Assembly: GCF_000499205.1 (NCBI RefSeq)
Contig: NZ_AWUK01000036.1
Span: 28,269-92,268 of the forward strand
Direction of reading: 5' to 3'
From: Paenibacillus sp. MAEPY2
GTDB lineage: Bacteria; Bacillota; Bacilli; Paenibacillales; Paenibacillaceae
Length of the DNA stretch: 64,000 bases
Shown: positions 1-8,828 of the stretch, piece after piece
How positions within the stretch are numbered: the first letter of the stretch is position 1
Layout: each line of letters begins with the position of its first letter
The notes under the pieces: generated by a model
Told to the model about the DNA's origin: nothing
Database searches by the model: none
Seen by the model: the letters and a program-made list of their open reading frames with translations, nothing else
Translations under genes and position numbers: made by a program

Positions 1-891
1 GTAGGTGCACTCGTCGGTTACCGTGGTGGCTGGGGACTGGGGAATGCCCTGTTCATCGCAACCGCATTATCCGCTATCGTGGGACTGTCCACATCGGGAA
101 CAGCCAAAGCGATTATTTTATACGAAGCAGCTCTTGGTCTCGGGATTGCCGTTGGTCCATTACTCGGTGGTGAACTGGGTTCCATCTCATGGCGTGGTCC
201 GTTCTATGGGGTAGCTGTTCTGATGGCGATTGCTTTTATCAGTATTACGTTTATGCTGCCCAAGATAGCCAAACCCAAAACACGCAGCTCCTTGTCCGAT
301 CCGTTCAAGGCTCTGGGTTATCCTTCACTGAAAACATTGGCGATTACCGCCTTCCTGTATAACTTTGGTTTCTTTACCTTGATGGCTTATTCACCTTATG
401 TCATGAATCTGGATGAGCACGGACTCGGTTATGTATTCTTCGGTTGGGGTCTGATGCTGGCGATCACGTCTGTATTTGTCGCACCTAGACTGCAACGCCG
501 ATTCGGATCGGTTCCTTCCATGAGCGTTATGCTGACCCTGTTCGCAATAGATTTGCTGGTGATGGCCGTAGGTACGGTGATGGGATCATCCACAACCGTT
601 ATCGTAGCTGTTATCGTTGCCGGGATTTTCCTCGGGATCAACAACACGTTGATTACAACGGCAGTCATGGAAGCAGCGCCCGTGGAACGTTCTGTGGCAT
701 CGGCTGCCTACAGCTTTGTCCGGTTCCTTGGCGGTGCGTTGGCACCATGGCTTGCTGGTAAGTTATCCGAGTGGTTCCTGCCGGAGACACCGTTTTATTT
801 TGGCGCATTGATGGTTCTGATCGGGGTCGTCGTGCTTCTGGTACGCCGCAGACATCTGCGCGATATCGATGCTGCCATTACGCATCATTAA
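1..891 (+). CDS. MFS transporter, C-terminal part (5' end outside window)
   Basis: The frame is open from base 1, so the start lies upstream. About 296 residues are visible. They form alternating hydrophobic segments of a 12-TM major facilitator. A glycine-rich stretch near residues 36-58 (GLGIAVGPLLGGELG) matches the family motif C of drug:H+ antiporters. A basic cytoplasmic loop (KIAKPKTRSS) follows near residue 85, and the C-terminus is basic (VRRRHLRD). It is probably an exporter of the DHA1 type; the substrate cannot be told. It is followed after 19 bases by a UspA gene and is probably cotranscribed with it. Confidence 0.85.
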   Translation, partial: VGALVGYRGGWGLGNALFIATALSAIVGLSTSGTAKAIILYEAALGLGIAVGPLLGGELGSISWRGPFYGVAVLMAIAFISITFMLPKIAKPKTRSSLSDPFKALGYPSLKTLAITAFLYNFGFFTLMAYSPYVMNLDEHGLGYVFFGWGLMLAITSVFVAPRLQRRFGSVPSMSVMLTLFAIDLLVMAVGTVMGSSTTVIVAVIVAGIFLGINNTLITTAVMEAAPVERSVASAAYSFVRFLGGALAPWLAGKLSEWFLPETPFYFGALMVLIGVVVLLVRRRHLRDIDAAITHH

Positions 892-910
892 TGAACAGGA
901 GGAATGGAAA

Positions 911-1333
911 ATGCTGAAACGAATATTGGTTGCTGTCGATGGGTCGGAGCATGCACACAAGGCTTTGGAGCAAGCTGTTGTTCTGGCAGAAAGTTTGAAA
1001 GAGCCGGCTACGTTGATTATTGTTCATGTCAATCCTTCGATCTCGCTGAATGAGCCCGCACTTGGCGTGGATCTGGAAGCGCGGATCGCTGAAGAAGGTC
1101 AGCATATCATACAACCCATTAATGAATTGATAGGTGATTGTTCTGTTCATTATGAAACTTTGCTGATTGCCGGTGATCCCGTGAATGAGATATGCCGGGC
1201 AGCAAAGGATAGAAACTGTGATCTTATTGTGATGGGAACAGCGGGGAAAAGCATGCTCGCCGAAATCGTGGTGGGCAGTGTCAGTCACGGCGTCTTGAAA
1301 CATGCAGAATGTCCGGTGATGACTGTCAATTAG
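911..1333 (+). CDS. Universal stress protein, UspA family (ATP-binding type)
   Basis: 140 residues, the usual size of a single-domain Usp. The N-terminus (MLKRILVAVDGSEHA) is the first beta strand plus the Asp/Ser nucleotide-binding loop. Near the C-terminus the sequence GTAGKSMLAEIVVGS fits the ATP-binding pattern G-x2-G-x9-G-S. The ATG at 911 is preferred over upstream in-frame codons because AGGAGG lies at 897-902. Family members are cytoplasmic stress proteins that bind ATP. The gene follows the MFS gene closely. The specific role is unknown. Confidence 0.88.
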   Translation: MLKRILVAVDGSEHAHKALEQAVVLAESLKEPATLIIVHVNPSISLNEPALGVDLEARIAEEGQHIIQPINELIGDCSVHYETLLIAGDPVNEICRAAKDRNCDLIVMGTAGKSMLAEIVVGSVSHGVLKHAECPVMTVN

Positions 1334-1420
1334 AGGTATAACTTGTGTTGATGATGCCAAAGTGGTGTATAAATAGGAATGGGAAAACTCTTGCGGAAAA
1401 CATGAATGGAGGATGCAGTG

Positions 1421-2845
1421 ATGAAAAAACAACATCTGTTCATCGGGGGCAAGCCCACCGAATCAGCAGATTATATAACACTTCAGGCACCGTATTCTGG
1501 AGAAACACTGGCAGAAGTATCCTCGGCGTCAGCTGAGGAAGTAGAAGCAGCGATTGCCGCCGCAGTTCAGGCTCGTAAAGAGATGCGCAGAATGCCTGCC
1601 CATCAGCGTGCAGACATTCTTTACAAGCTGTCTGTCCTGCTGGAAGAACGGAAGGAAGAAGCGGCACGCATTATTGCACTGGAGGCAGCGAAGCCGATTA
1701 CTGCGGCACTCGCTGAAGTTGATCGTACAGTGGAAACGTATCGTTTCGCCGCAGAGGAAGCCAAGCGCCTCACTGGGGAGACGGTTCCCATGGATGCAGC
1801 CAAAGGCGGAGAAGGACGCATAGGATACACAATGCGGCAGCCCTTGGGCGTTGTCGGAGCCATTACGCCATTTAATTTTCCGATGAACCTGGTGGCTCAC
1901 AAAGTAGGACCGGCGCTGGCAGCAGGCAATACGATTGTACTGAAGCCTGCGGAGCAGACGCCGCTGTCTTCCTATTACATCGCCAATCTGCTTCAGGAAG
2001 CCGGATTACCCGATGGGGCATTGAATGTGGTGAGCGGTGACGGCAAAACGATTGGTGATGTACTTGTAGAGCATCCTGACGTGGCCCATATTACATTTAC
2101 AGGCAGCCCCGCTGTAGGCACCAGCATTCGCAGCAAAGCCGGACTGAAACGCGTAACATTGGAGCTGGGGTCCAATGCAGCCGTCATTATAGACGCGGAT
2201 GCCAATTTGGACAAGGTGGTACCGAGATGTGTGACCGGGGCTTTTACTTACCAAGGTCAGGTATGTATCTCGCTGCAGCGGATTTATGTGCACAGCGCGG
2301 TCGCGGATGAGTTCATTCGCCGTTTTGCTGAAGCGGCGAAACAAGTCGTGGTAGGAGACCCGCTGAACCCGGATACCGTTGTCTCTGCACTCATCACATC
2401 CAAAGATGTACAACGTACGCTTGAATGGATTAATGAGGCCAAGCAGGCAGGTGCTGAGGTTGCAGCAGGCGGCGAAGCCGAGGGAGGCGTACTGCGTCCA
2501 ACGGTGCTTGTTAACGTTCCACGTGATGCCAAGGTGTCTTGTCAGGAGGTATTTGCGCCGATCGTTGTGATTAATACGGTGGATTCGGTTGAAGAAGGTA
2601 TTGAGCATGTGAATGATTCCATCTATGGACTTCAGGCGGGTGTATTCACCAATGATATTCATACCGCTTTGCATGCTGCTGACCACATCGAAGCTGGTGG
2701 CGTAATGATTAACGATATCCCCACATTTCGTGTGGACCATATGCCGTATGGCGGTGTGAAGCAGAGCGGGATGGGACGTGAAGGTGTCAAATATGCCGTA
2801 GAGGAAATGACGGAATTGAAGTTTGTCATGTTTAACAAGAATTAA
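1421..2845 (+). CDS. NAD(P)-dependent aldehyde dehydrogenase
   Basis: About 474 residues, full length for the ALDH superfamily, which oxidises aldehydes to acids. The general base is Glu248 in LELGSN, and the catalytic Cys282 sits in GQVCISLQR. The nucleotide-binding segment GAITPFNFPMN is near residue 150 and the C-terminal block (PYGGVKQSGMGREG) is intact. The start at 1421 has GGAGG at 1409-1413; an in-frame ATG at 1406 overlaps that site. The sequence resembles the succinate-semialdehyde/lactaldehyde/glyceraldehyde-3-phosphate group, but the substrate cannot be assigned. A strong terminator follows, and the gene is probably monocistronic. Confidence 0.9.
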   Translation: MKKQHLFIGGKPTESADYITLQAPYSGETLAEVSSASAEEVEAAIAAAVQARKEMRRMPAHQRADILYKLSVLLEERKEEAARIIALEAAKPITAALAEVDRTVETYRFAAEEAKRLTGETVPMDAAKGGEGRIGYTMRQPLGVVGAITPFNFPMNLVAHKVGPALAAGNTIVLKPAEQTPLSSYYIANLLQEAGLPDGALNVVSGDGKTIGDVLVEHPDVAHITFTGSPAVGTSIRSKAGLKRVTLELGSNAAVIIDADANLDKVVPRCVTGAFTYQGQVCISLQRIYVHSAVADEFIRRFAEAAKQVVVGDPLNPDTVVSALITSKDVQRTLEWINEAKQAGAEVAAGGEAEGGVLRPTVLVNVPRDAKVSCQEVFAPIVVINTVDSVEEGIEHVNDSIYGLQAGVFTNDIHTALHAADHIEAGGVMINDIPTFRVDHMPYGGVKQSGMGREGVKYAVEEMTELKFVMFNKN

Positions 2846-2893
2846 GATCGACCTATAAGTGAGCGGATATTCGAGATGAAATAGAATAAGGTG

Positions 2894-2928
2894 ATCCTGT
2901 GCCCGAATTAGCGGGTGCAGGATTTTTT
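2894..2928 (+). terminator. Terminator of the aldehyde dehydrogenase gene
   Basis: The arms ATCCTGTGCCCG and CGGGTGCAGGAT pair with only two G-U wobbles. They are followed by TTTTT. Confidence 0.85.
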
Positions 2929-3203
2929 AGCTTTTCAACATTCAGTCCTTAACGTAAAAAAATACATAGCTTTTCTTCACTGACCCCGGGTTCACATCTG
3001 ATGAGAAGGGTATAAATAATTATCATACCGCGAATCTATCAATTACATGCCCTTCATATCAACGAAGTATTGTGTAATCCAGAGAAATGAACGGATTACT
3101 CGGGTACAGATTGTCGAACGTTTTATAATCTCTCACTCAAAATTCAAATAAAATGCAGAATGAGCAAGCCTGAGCATACAGGCCAGACAGGAGGTGTATT
3201 CAA
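2929..3203 (+). promoter_or_regulatory. Leader region of the MerR-type gene, with a 7-bp inverted repeat
   Basis: AT-rich non-coding stretch. GTAATCC (3074-3080) and GGATTAC (3093-3099) form a perfect inverted repeat 105 bases before the next start codon. It is a candidate operator for the downstream regulator. No convincing promoter hexamer pair was found, and nothing else was recognised here. Confidence 0.35.
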
Positions 3204-4019
3204 ATGGCATATTCCATGGTTGATGTATCCGGAATGTCCGGTGTAAGCCTTAGTGAATTGGGACAATACGCAGAGACAGGTCTGCTGAATCCTGCCTTTG
3301 TGGGTCAAGATGATGATATCTACTATGAGAAGCCGGAATTGCTAAGGCTGCAGCAGATTCTGTTCTGTAAAGAAGTAGGCATGGAGGAGGAAGAAATCGC
3401 CCCCATGCTCAGGGATACTCCCCGGGACATGATCCGTATTATGCAGCAGCATCGGATCGAGATGTTGGAGAAGGCCCTTCATCTTCACAGGATGATCCAG
3501 ACACTGGACAAAACCATCTCCTATTTACGAGGAGAGCAGGAACTGGATGAGGTTGAACTGTACGCTGGCTTTTCGAATAAAGGACGTCACAGGCTTTTAA
3601 ATGAAACGACTTCTGATCATGCGGCAAAGCATGATTATTACGAACAGAAGCAGATAAAAGCCGCTCAGAAGCAAGGCGTCCATTCCTTGGAGCAATCCAC
3701 CATGCCCGAGGGCCAGGAGATGAAGTCGAAGGAAGATTTTCTCGATTCGCAAGCGAAGCTTGACCGGATTCATTTGGACTTGCAGGGCGCCATTGAGGAA
3801 GGGTTAACGCCTGGCAGCTCGGAGGTTCAACAAATTATTGGCAGACATCTCGAATGGATCAAGGATTATTACACACCCACGGCCGAGATTTACCGCGATC
3901 TGGGCAATCTGTATGTCGAGCACAAAAATTTTCGCCAGATGTATGATGGCTATCACCCCAAGCTGGCCGAGTTTTTGCGAGACGGGATGATGATTAAGGC
4001 GGAACAGGATTTATCCTAG
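3204..4019 (+). CDS. MerR-family regulator with TipAS-like effector domain
   Basis: 271 residues. Residues about 1-75 form a MerR-like winged helix (GVSLSELGQYAETGLLNP, then YYEKPELLRLQQILFCKEVGM), followed by a coiled dimerisation helix to about residue 115. The C-terminal 100 residues (EVQQIIGRHLEWIKDYYTPT, then YVEHKNFRQMYDGYHPKLAEFL) match the TipAS fold, which in TipAL binds thiopeptide-type drugs. The first recognition region is weakly conserved compared with classic MerR. The ribosome site GGAGG is 9 bases before the ATG. It is probably a drug-responsive activator; the target is unknown. Confidence 0.85.
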   Translation: MAYSMVDVSGMSGVSLSELGQYAETGLLNPAFVGQDDDIYYEKPELLRLQQILFCKEVGMEEEEIAPMLRDTPRDMIRIMQQHRIEMLEKALHLHRMIQTLDKTISYLRGEQELDEVELYAGFSNKGRHRLLNETTSDHAAKHDYYEQKQIKAAQKQGVHSLEQSTMPEGQEMKSKEDFLDSQAKLDRIHLDLQGAIEEGLTPGSSEVQQIIGRHLEWIKDYYTPTAEIYRDLGNLYVEHKNFRQMYDGYHPKLAEFLRDGMMIKAEQDLS

Positions 4020-4074
4020 ATGCATAAAGTATCATGGGCGAGCAGAACATGGGTGTGAAGAAAATAATCATAAC

Positions 4075-4115
4075 AAAGAGCGCAGCTCCTCTAGTGAGGA
4101 GTGCGCTCTTTGTTA
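4075..4115. terminator. Bidirectional terminator between convergent genes
   Basis: The perfect arms AAAGAGCGCA and TGCGCTCTTT have an inner CTCCT/AGGAG stem. T-rich tails on both strands serve the MerR-type gene and the convergent msrC. Confidence 0.85.
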
Positions 4116-4177
4116 TTGCACACCATCGTAAAGCTGATGAATGCTTTATCTGCTTAATGAACATGTCCTTCAGGCAG

Positions 4178-4666
4178 TTAGGATAATTCCAGCTGCTCTG
4201 TAATCAGGCTTACCGCCTTTTCCAGGAAGATGCGGTCTTCATCGTCAAAACGGTTCTTGAGCGGGCTATCGATGTCGAGCACCCCGTACAATTCGCCGTT
4301 TTTGATAATAGGTACTACGATTTCACTGTTCGATGCGGCATCACAGGCGATATGGCCTGGAAAGGCATGAACATCTTCTACGACCATCGTACGTCGTTCC
4401 GAAGCAGAAGTGCCGCATACACCGCGTCCCAGTGGAATACGGATGCAGGCAGGCAGTCCCTGGAATGGACCGAGTACAAGTTCTTTTCCATCATACAGAT
4501 AGAATCCGACCCAATTGGTATCGGTCATAAATACATTGAGCAACGCCGCAGCGTTTGCCAGATTGGCAATGTCGCTAGGTTCATCGCGGATCAGAGCGCT
4601 TAACTGTCCCAGGACGGCGGTTTGCTGCTCGCTTCGTGTTCCTTCATAAGAAACAGCTTGAAACAT
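4178..4666 (-). CDS. msrC: Free methionine-(R)-sulfoxide reductase (GAF domain)
   Basis: 162 residues, a single GAF domain of the fRMsr family. It reduces free Met-R-sulfoxide and is a cytoplasmic oxidative-damage repair enzyme. Three cysteines at 74, 84 and 108 (PACIRI, GVCGTS, IACDAA) have the same spacing as the three catalytic cysteines of the E. coli enzyme. The WVGFYLYDG and GVLDIDSP blocks are typical. GGGAGGGTGA precedes the ATG. The B. subtilis counterpart is called ytsP. Confidence 0.93.
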   Translation of the reverse strand: MFQAVSYEGTRSEQQTAVLGQLSALIRDEPSDIANLANAAALLNVFMTDTNWVGFYLYDGKELVLGPFQGLPACIRIPLGRGVCGTSASERRTMVVEDVHAFPGHIACDAASNSEIVVPIIKNGELYGVLDIDSPLKNRFDDEDRIFLEKAVSLITEQLELS

Positions 4667-4736
4667 GATGAATCACCCTCCCGAGCAAAAATGGTACTTA
4701 TTTTCAAGATAGTGCAGAGTATGCGGTTAGTCAAGC

Positions 4737-4786
4737 GGAGGATTTCGGAAAAGGCAGCTCATGCCTGAAAATCCCTCCTGTTTCTC
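4737..4786. other. Imperfect hairpin between msrC and the next gene
   Basis: GGAGGATTT pairs imperfectly with AAATCCCTCC around an inner AGGCA/TGCCT stem. There is no clear T-run. It could be a weak terminator or an operator; function unknown. Confidence 0.3.
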
Positions 4787-4852
4787 ATCTTCCTGCGTGG
4801 GGTAATTACTTAGCAACCACGGCGGGCTACAACCCGGGAAGGAGCTTGGCTT

Positions 4853-5149
4853 ATGCATGCAGAGGTACAGAATCTTTTTGTACGAATTCATCTTCTATAT
4901 TTGGCCCAAAATCAGGATTTAACCGTTAGCGACGCATTGCCTCTATTGGAAGAACGGGGATATCGCGTTGGTGAGCGGGAGATCAAACAGGAGCTTGAGC
5001 ACCTGACGCAAGAGAACTTCCTGACCGCCCATGGAGATCAATGGAGTCTTACCGGGACTGGCATTGAGGAGTTTAAGGAAATCACAGCTGTACTTGGCCG
5101 GGTTAGTGAGGAATTGCTGGCGACGGGCAAGAAGACGTCTACTGCCTAA
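4853..5149 (+). CDS. Small hypothetical protein, probably winged-helix
   Basis: 98 residues, no recognised family. The order helix - DALPLLEERGYRVGEREIKQELEHL - ENFLTAHGDQWSLTGTGIEEF resembles a small winged-helix DNA-binding domain: recognition helix, then a beta wing with a 'TxxG' turn. GGAAGGAG lies about 11 bases before the ATG, and codon use matches the neighbours. It stands alone between a hairpin and a terminator. The regulator role is inference only. Confidence 0.7.
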   Translation: MHAEVQNLFVRIHLLYLAQNQDLTVSDALPLLEERGYRVGEREIKQELEHLTQENFLTAHGDQWSLTGTGIEEFKEITAVLGRVSEELLATGKKTSTA

Positions 5150-5215
5150 ATCTACCTTGGTTCAAAGTCTCCCGAAATTTCATGCAAACTTGAGTTAATC
5201 GATACGTACAACAAG

Positions 5216-5242
5216 ACCGGGAGCGGAAGCGCCCGGTTTTTT
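5216..5242 (+). terminator. Terminator of the small winged-helix-like gene
   Basis: ACCGGGAGC and GCGCCCGGT form a stem with one mismatch and a GGAA loop, followed by TTTTTT. Confidence 0.8.
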
Positions 5243-5347
5243 GACGTGATTACGATGACTGAACAGTTGCCATTCGGTGCAGGTTATGGTTAGATGGCTA
5301 TTGAATCTTATGGTCTGTGGAGATGGATCGGATCGGAGTGTCTTTTC

Positions 5348-5920
5348 ATGTATAAATGCAAAGGGAGAATTCCCGAACTAGAGACAGGACGGCTGCGTTT
5401 GCGCAAAATGCGCCGCCGGGATGCGGCCCAGATGTTCGCTTGCTGGTCTGACCGGGAAGTGACACGTTATATGAATTTGGCGCCAATGATTGGGACAAGT
5501 GAGGCTGCGGATATGATTGGGCTGCTGAATCATATGGCAGGAGAAGAGGAGGCGATTCGCTGGGGGATTGAACTCAAGGAAACGGGCCGGCTTATCGGAA
5601 GCTGCGGATATAACACTTGGCAGCTTGAAGGCGCATTCCGGGGTGAGATCGGTTATGAACTGGGGCGCGATTACTGGCGTCACGGTTATATGACGGAAGC
5701 ATTTTCGGTTATGCTGCCGTTTGGGTATGAGACGATGGGTCTCAATCGAATTGAAGCGCTGGTTGATCCGCGTAACCTCGCTTCGGGTGAGTTTCTGACG
5801 AACCACGGCTTCACACGGGAAGGACTGCTGCGTCAGGTGCAGCATACGTCTACCGGATATAAGGATATGGTGATGTATTCCCTGTTATACGATGAGTTTT
5901 TGCGCAAGAGAGAGAATTAA
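5348..5920 (+). CDS. GNAT-family N-acetyltransferase, RimJ/RimL type
   Basis: 190 residues from the ATG at 5348, which has GGAGTG 8 bases upstream. An ATG at 5294 is in frame but lacks a ribosome site. Family hallmarks are present: the N-terminal LETGRLRLRKMRRRDA strand-helix, the acetyl-CoA region IGYELGRDYWRHGYMTEA, and NLASGEFLTNHGF near the C-terminus. The family acetylates protein N-termini or small amines in the cytoplasm; the substrate is unknown. The stop is 17 bases before the start of the following efflux gene, so the two are probably cotranscribed. Confidence 0.88.
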   Translation: MYKCKGRIPELETGRLRLRKMRRRDAAQMFACWSDREVTRYMNLAPMIGTSEAADMIGLLNHMAGEEEAIRWGIELKETGRLIGSCGYNTWQLEGAFRGEIGYELGRDYWRHGYMTEAFSVMLPFGYETMGLNRIEALVDPRNLASGEFLTNHGFTREGLLRQVQHTSTGYKDMVMYSLLYDEFLRKREN

Positions 5921-5936
5921 AGAGAGAAGGGTTTGT

Positions 5937-7463
5937 GTGAATACAACAGGAGGTTTGAATCGCAGCTTCATCTTGGCGGGGTTGCTGCTGGCGACTTTTT
6001 TGTCGGCCATTGAAGGTACCGTAATTGGTCCGGCAGGGCCAACCATTGTCAGTGAACTGGGTAGTGTACAGCTGCTAAGCTGGATCTTCACTGCTTATCT
6101 GTTAACGATGGCTGTGAGCACGCCGATTTTCGGCAAAATCAGTGATATATACGGACGAAAGCCGGTATTCCTGATTGGTTGTGCCTTATTTTTACTAGGT
6201 TCGCTTCTTTGCTGCCTTTCGCAGAACATGGAGCAGCTGATTATTTATCGTGCGATTCAAGGGATTGGTGCAGGTGCAGTTGTGCCTGTTACGTTTACGA
6301 TTATCGGTGACATCTATCGTATTGAAGAACGAGGCAAAATACAGGGCTGGATCAGCTCCGTGTGGGGCATATCCTCTCTGGCAGGACCGCTGCTGGGCGG
6401 TTATTTTGTAGACAATCTGGGATGGCAGTGGATCTTTGGGTTCAATTTGCCGTTCGGACTGCTCGCGATGTGGTTTGTATTTCGTTATTTGAAGGAAGAA
6501 ATGTCTCCGCGTACCGCAAAAATTGACTACATGGGTGCGTTGACCTTTACCGTCGGTATTACTGCATTGCTCTTTGTATTGTCGGCGGGTGGACAGTATT
6601 ACGCATGGAGTTCCCCTGTTATTGTGGGATTGAGCATTGTGGCTATCATATTCATGATTTTATTTTTTGTGGTGGAAAAGAGAGCTCAGGCCCCGATGGT
6701 TCCTCTCCATCTGTTCCGTATTCGGGACATCCGGGTGGCGAATATCGCCGGACTGTTGACCAGTACCCTGATGATTGGCCTAACCAGTTATTTGCCACTC
6801 TGGGTGCAGGGGGTTCGGGGCGGTAATGCGACTGAATCGGGTTTGTTGCTTGCACCCATGTCAGTCGGCTGGCTAATCGGCAGCGTTCTTGCGGGCCGTC
6901 TGTTAATGAAAATCGGATCACGCTTGACGGCAGTGATTGGATTAACCGGGATAGCCATTGGCTCGGGAGGACTCTTCCTGGTCGGTGGGACGTCTCCCCA
7001 GTCCGTACTGTTTATTTTGACCTTTATATACGGACTCGGCTTCGGATTTGCTTTTACGATATTCACAATTATTTCGCAGTCTTCGGTCGGATATAAAGAG
7101 CGTGGATCGTCCACGGCGTTACATACCTTCATGCGTACGCTAGGACAAACTATTGGTGCAGCAGCCTTCGGCACTTGGTTGAACTATCGAATATCAACGT
7201 TGTCGAGCGAGCAGCATCTGGCGGAGGCGGGGATCTCGGATGGGGATCTGAATCAACTGCTTGCCCCGCATACGGAAGCTGCCCTGTCGGATGAAAAATG
7301 GTCACTTTTGCGTAATGTGCTGGAAGGAAGTCTGCACTCATTGTTCGTTATCATGTTTGTCATTGCCATTATCTCGTGGGTGACGACACTGGCCTTGCGC
7401 AAACGGCTAATCGTTCCCGAAGATGCAGATGCTCCGCCGCAAGCGCAAGCTTCAGGGAAGTAA
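5937..7463 (+). CDS. DHA2-family (14-TM) MFS multidrug efflux protein
   Basis: 509 residues from a GTG at 5937. The GTG has GAAGG upstream; a longer in-frame ATG at 5892 would overlap the GNAT gene. The N-terminal half carries GTVIGPAGPTIV, motif A (GKISDIYGRKPV), motif B (IYRAIQGIGAGAVVP) and motif C (GISSLAGPLLGGYF). These are diagnostic of proton-driven drug exporters of the DHA2/EmrB type. About 14 hydrophobic segments are visible. A long extracytoplasmic loop lies near residues 420-455, before the last TM. The drug is unknown; the linked acetyltransferase could act on the same compound, which is inference. Confidence 0.9.
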   Translation: MNTTGGLNRSFILAGLLLATFLSAIEGTVIGPAGPTIVSELGSVQLLSWIFTAYLLTMAVSTPIFGKISDIYGRKPVFLIGCALFLLGSLLCCLSQNMEQLIIYRAIQGIGAGAVVPVTFTIIGDIYRIEERGKIQGWISSVWGISSLAGPLLGGYFVDNLGWQWIFGFNLPFGLLAMWFVFRYLKEEMSPRTAKIDYMGALTFTVGITALLFVLSAGGQYYAWSSPVIVGLSIVAIIFMILFFVVEKRAQAPMVPLHLFRIRDIRVANIAGLLTSTLMIGLTSYLPLWVQGVRGGNATESGLLLAPMSVGWLIGSVLAGRLLMKIGSRLTAVIGLTGIAIGSGGLFLVGGTSPQSVLFILTFIYGLGFGFAFTIFTIISQSSVGYKERGSSTALHTFMRTLGQTIGAAAFGTWLNYRISTLSSEQHLAEAGISDGDLNQLLAPHTEAALSDEKWSLLRNVLEGSLHSLFVIMFVIAIISWVTTLALRKRLIVPEDADAPPQAQASGK

Positions 7464-7493
7464 ATGTAGTCGAAAGTATAATCATTGGAACAA

Positions 7494-7519
7494 GGCAGCT
7501 GTTTCTTGGCTGCTTTTTT
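7494..7519 (+). terminator. Short terminator after the efflux gene
   Basis: The GCAGC/GCTGC stem is followed by TTTTTT. The stem is short, so strength is uncertain. Confidence 0.6.
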
Positions 7520-7582
7520 GTTTATTATTTTCTAGAAGGGATTTTCTGTAATGTTCAGTAATAGAATGGGAGGCGAGTTAAG

Positions 7583-8068
7583 ATGAGAAAACAATCGCAG
7601 CAATCGTACGGGTTTGTGCCATTTTCAATCAAGTCGCTGGCAGCCCTTCTAACATGTATTTCGCTTCCTATGGTTGTCGAACTCATGCAATATGTTCCCT
7701 TAGTTGAACGAGCTGAACATACATATTACTATCCTTTCTGGTATACATTGATCATAAGCATTCTTATCAATGTGGCTGTTCTTCTATTTCTGATTCTGCC
7801 TTTATCGTTATTTGTGGACAATGTGCTTGCTTCCTTGAGATTGAATGGACCTGTAACAAGGGTGATATCTGTAATCGGAACTTATTTTCTTTTGGGTATA
7901 GGCAGTGCGCTGTTGTTCTCCATCTTTGTGTTCAAAATGGATGCCTTCCAGTATGTCGGCCCTTATCAATACGTAGTAATAACAACCTTTGTTTTTTTGT
8001 TGTGGCAATCCGGTCTGGGATGGATAGTGAATAAAGCCCGTAATCAGGGGCAAACCAACACAAAATAA
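7583..8068 (+). CDS. Hypothetical four-TM membrane protein
   Basis: 161 residues with four strongly hydrophobic segments at roughly residues 17-36, 54-77, 96-118 and 127-147, and a polar tail. No family was recognised. The ribosome site GGGAGGCGAG lies before the ATG. A small one-TM protein gene follows at 35 bases, probably in the same transcript. Confidence 0.8.
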   Translation: MRKQSQQSYGFVPFSIKSLAALLTCISLPMVVELMQYVPLVERAEHTYYYPFWYTLIISILINVAVLLFLILPLSLFVDNVLASLRLNGPVTRVISVIGTYFLLGIGSALLFSIFVFKMDAFQYVGPYQYVVITTFVFLLWQSGLGWIVNKARNQGQTNTK

Positions 8069-8102
8069 TATAGATATCTCATTGGGAGTAGAGGTGAGGA
8101 TG

Positions 8103-8285
8103 ATGTTTCCCAATAATCTGAATTCGTCGAAGGAAGACGAAGCCAAACGCAAGTACGAAGAGACTCAGAGGGAGATTGAGGGGCACAGTCGCTCAGATCT
8201 GTCCAGATACGTTGTCGATTTGCTGATTGCAGGTGGATTGGTTGTCGCTGCCCTGACGGTGTTGATGTGGATTCTGTACCTTTGA
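8103..8285 (+). CDS. Small one-TM membrane protein
   Basis: 60 residues. A charged N-terminal half (SKEDEAKRKYEETQREIEGH) is followed by a C-terminal membrane helix (VVDLLIAGGLVVAALTVLMW). GAGGTGA at 8091-8097 selects the ATG at 8103; an adjacent ATG at 8100 is possible. No function is recognised. The gene lies just after the four-TM gene and before a terminator, so the two may form a membrane pair. Confidence 0.75.
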   Translation: MFPNNLNSSKEDEAKRKYEETQREIEGHSRSDLSRYVVDLLIAGGLVVAALTVLMWILYL

Positions 8286-8298
8286 TTAACACATACGA

Positions 8299-8336
8299 AT
8301 AACCGGTACCGCCTATTTAGGCGAACCGGTTATTTT
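8299..8336 (+). terminator. Terminator of the two small membrane protein genes
   Basis: ATAACCGGT pairs with ACCGGTTAT around an inner GCC/GGC, then TTTTTAA. Confidence 0.85.
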
Positions 8337-8366
8337 TAATTTGGATCAGGTGATATGGGGCTGGTC

Positions 8367-8828
8367 CTAGCCGTTTGCGGATAAACGATCTGCACCGAGT
8401 GCAAGCCTTTCCAACAGCTCAGACAGCAATGTTTTGTCATCCTCGCTCAGTCCGCTGACAGCACGATCAATTTTGTGTGCATAGCCTGGATAGATTTCAT
8501 CCATGGTACGCTGGCCTTCCTCGGTCAGTTCTACAAAAATGATGCGTCTGTCCTGTGGACAGTGTTTGCGATGCAAAAGTCCTTTTTGCTCCAGCTTGTC
8601 AATGACATAAGTGACATTCCCGCTTTGCAGCAGAAGCTGTGCACCGACTTGTTGAATAGGCTGTGCTCCTTTCATATATAACACTTCGAGCACCCCGTAA
8701 GCGGTGGGGTTGAAGCCATGCACTTTGCTTCCGGATACAGCGTGTTCATTCACGCTCTTAAATGTCTGGGCCAAGGTGCGGTACAGATGAAGAGAACGTT
8801 CGGTTCCGATTTCCTGTAATTCCAGCAT
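8367..8828 (-). CDS. MarR-family transcriptional regulator
   Basis: 153 residues. The typical winged helix spans about residues 40-105 (LEVLYMKGAQPIQQVGAQLL, VTYVIDKLEQKGLLHR, DRRIIFVELTEEG). Cys and His near the wing (HRKHCPQDRR) are notable: some MarR proteins sense quinones or oxidants through such a Cys, but this is inference. The ATG is the first codon after GGCGGGATCAGC. The gene is divergent from ecsA across a 386-base AT-rich gap. Confidence 0.9.
   Translation of the reverse strand: MLELQEIGTERSLHLYRTLAQTFKSVNEHAVSGSKVHGFNPTAYGVLEVLYMKGAQPIQQVGAQLLLQSGNVTYVIDKLEQKGLLHRKHCPQDRRIIFVELTEEGQRTMDEIYPGYAHKIDRAVSGLSEDDKTLLSELLERLALGADRLSANG

Noticed and set aside
4667..4852. T-box leader before the winged-helix-like gene
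   Set aside because: No T-box sequence and no specifier stem; the downstream gene is not an aminoacyl-tRNA or amino-acid gene.
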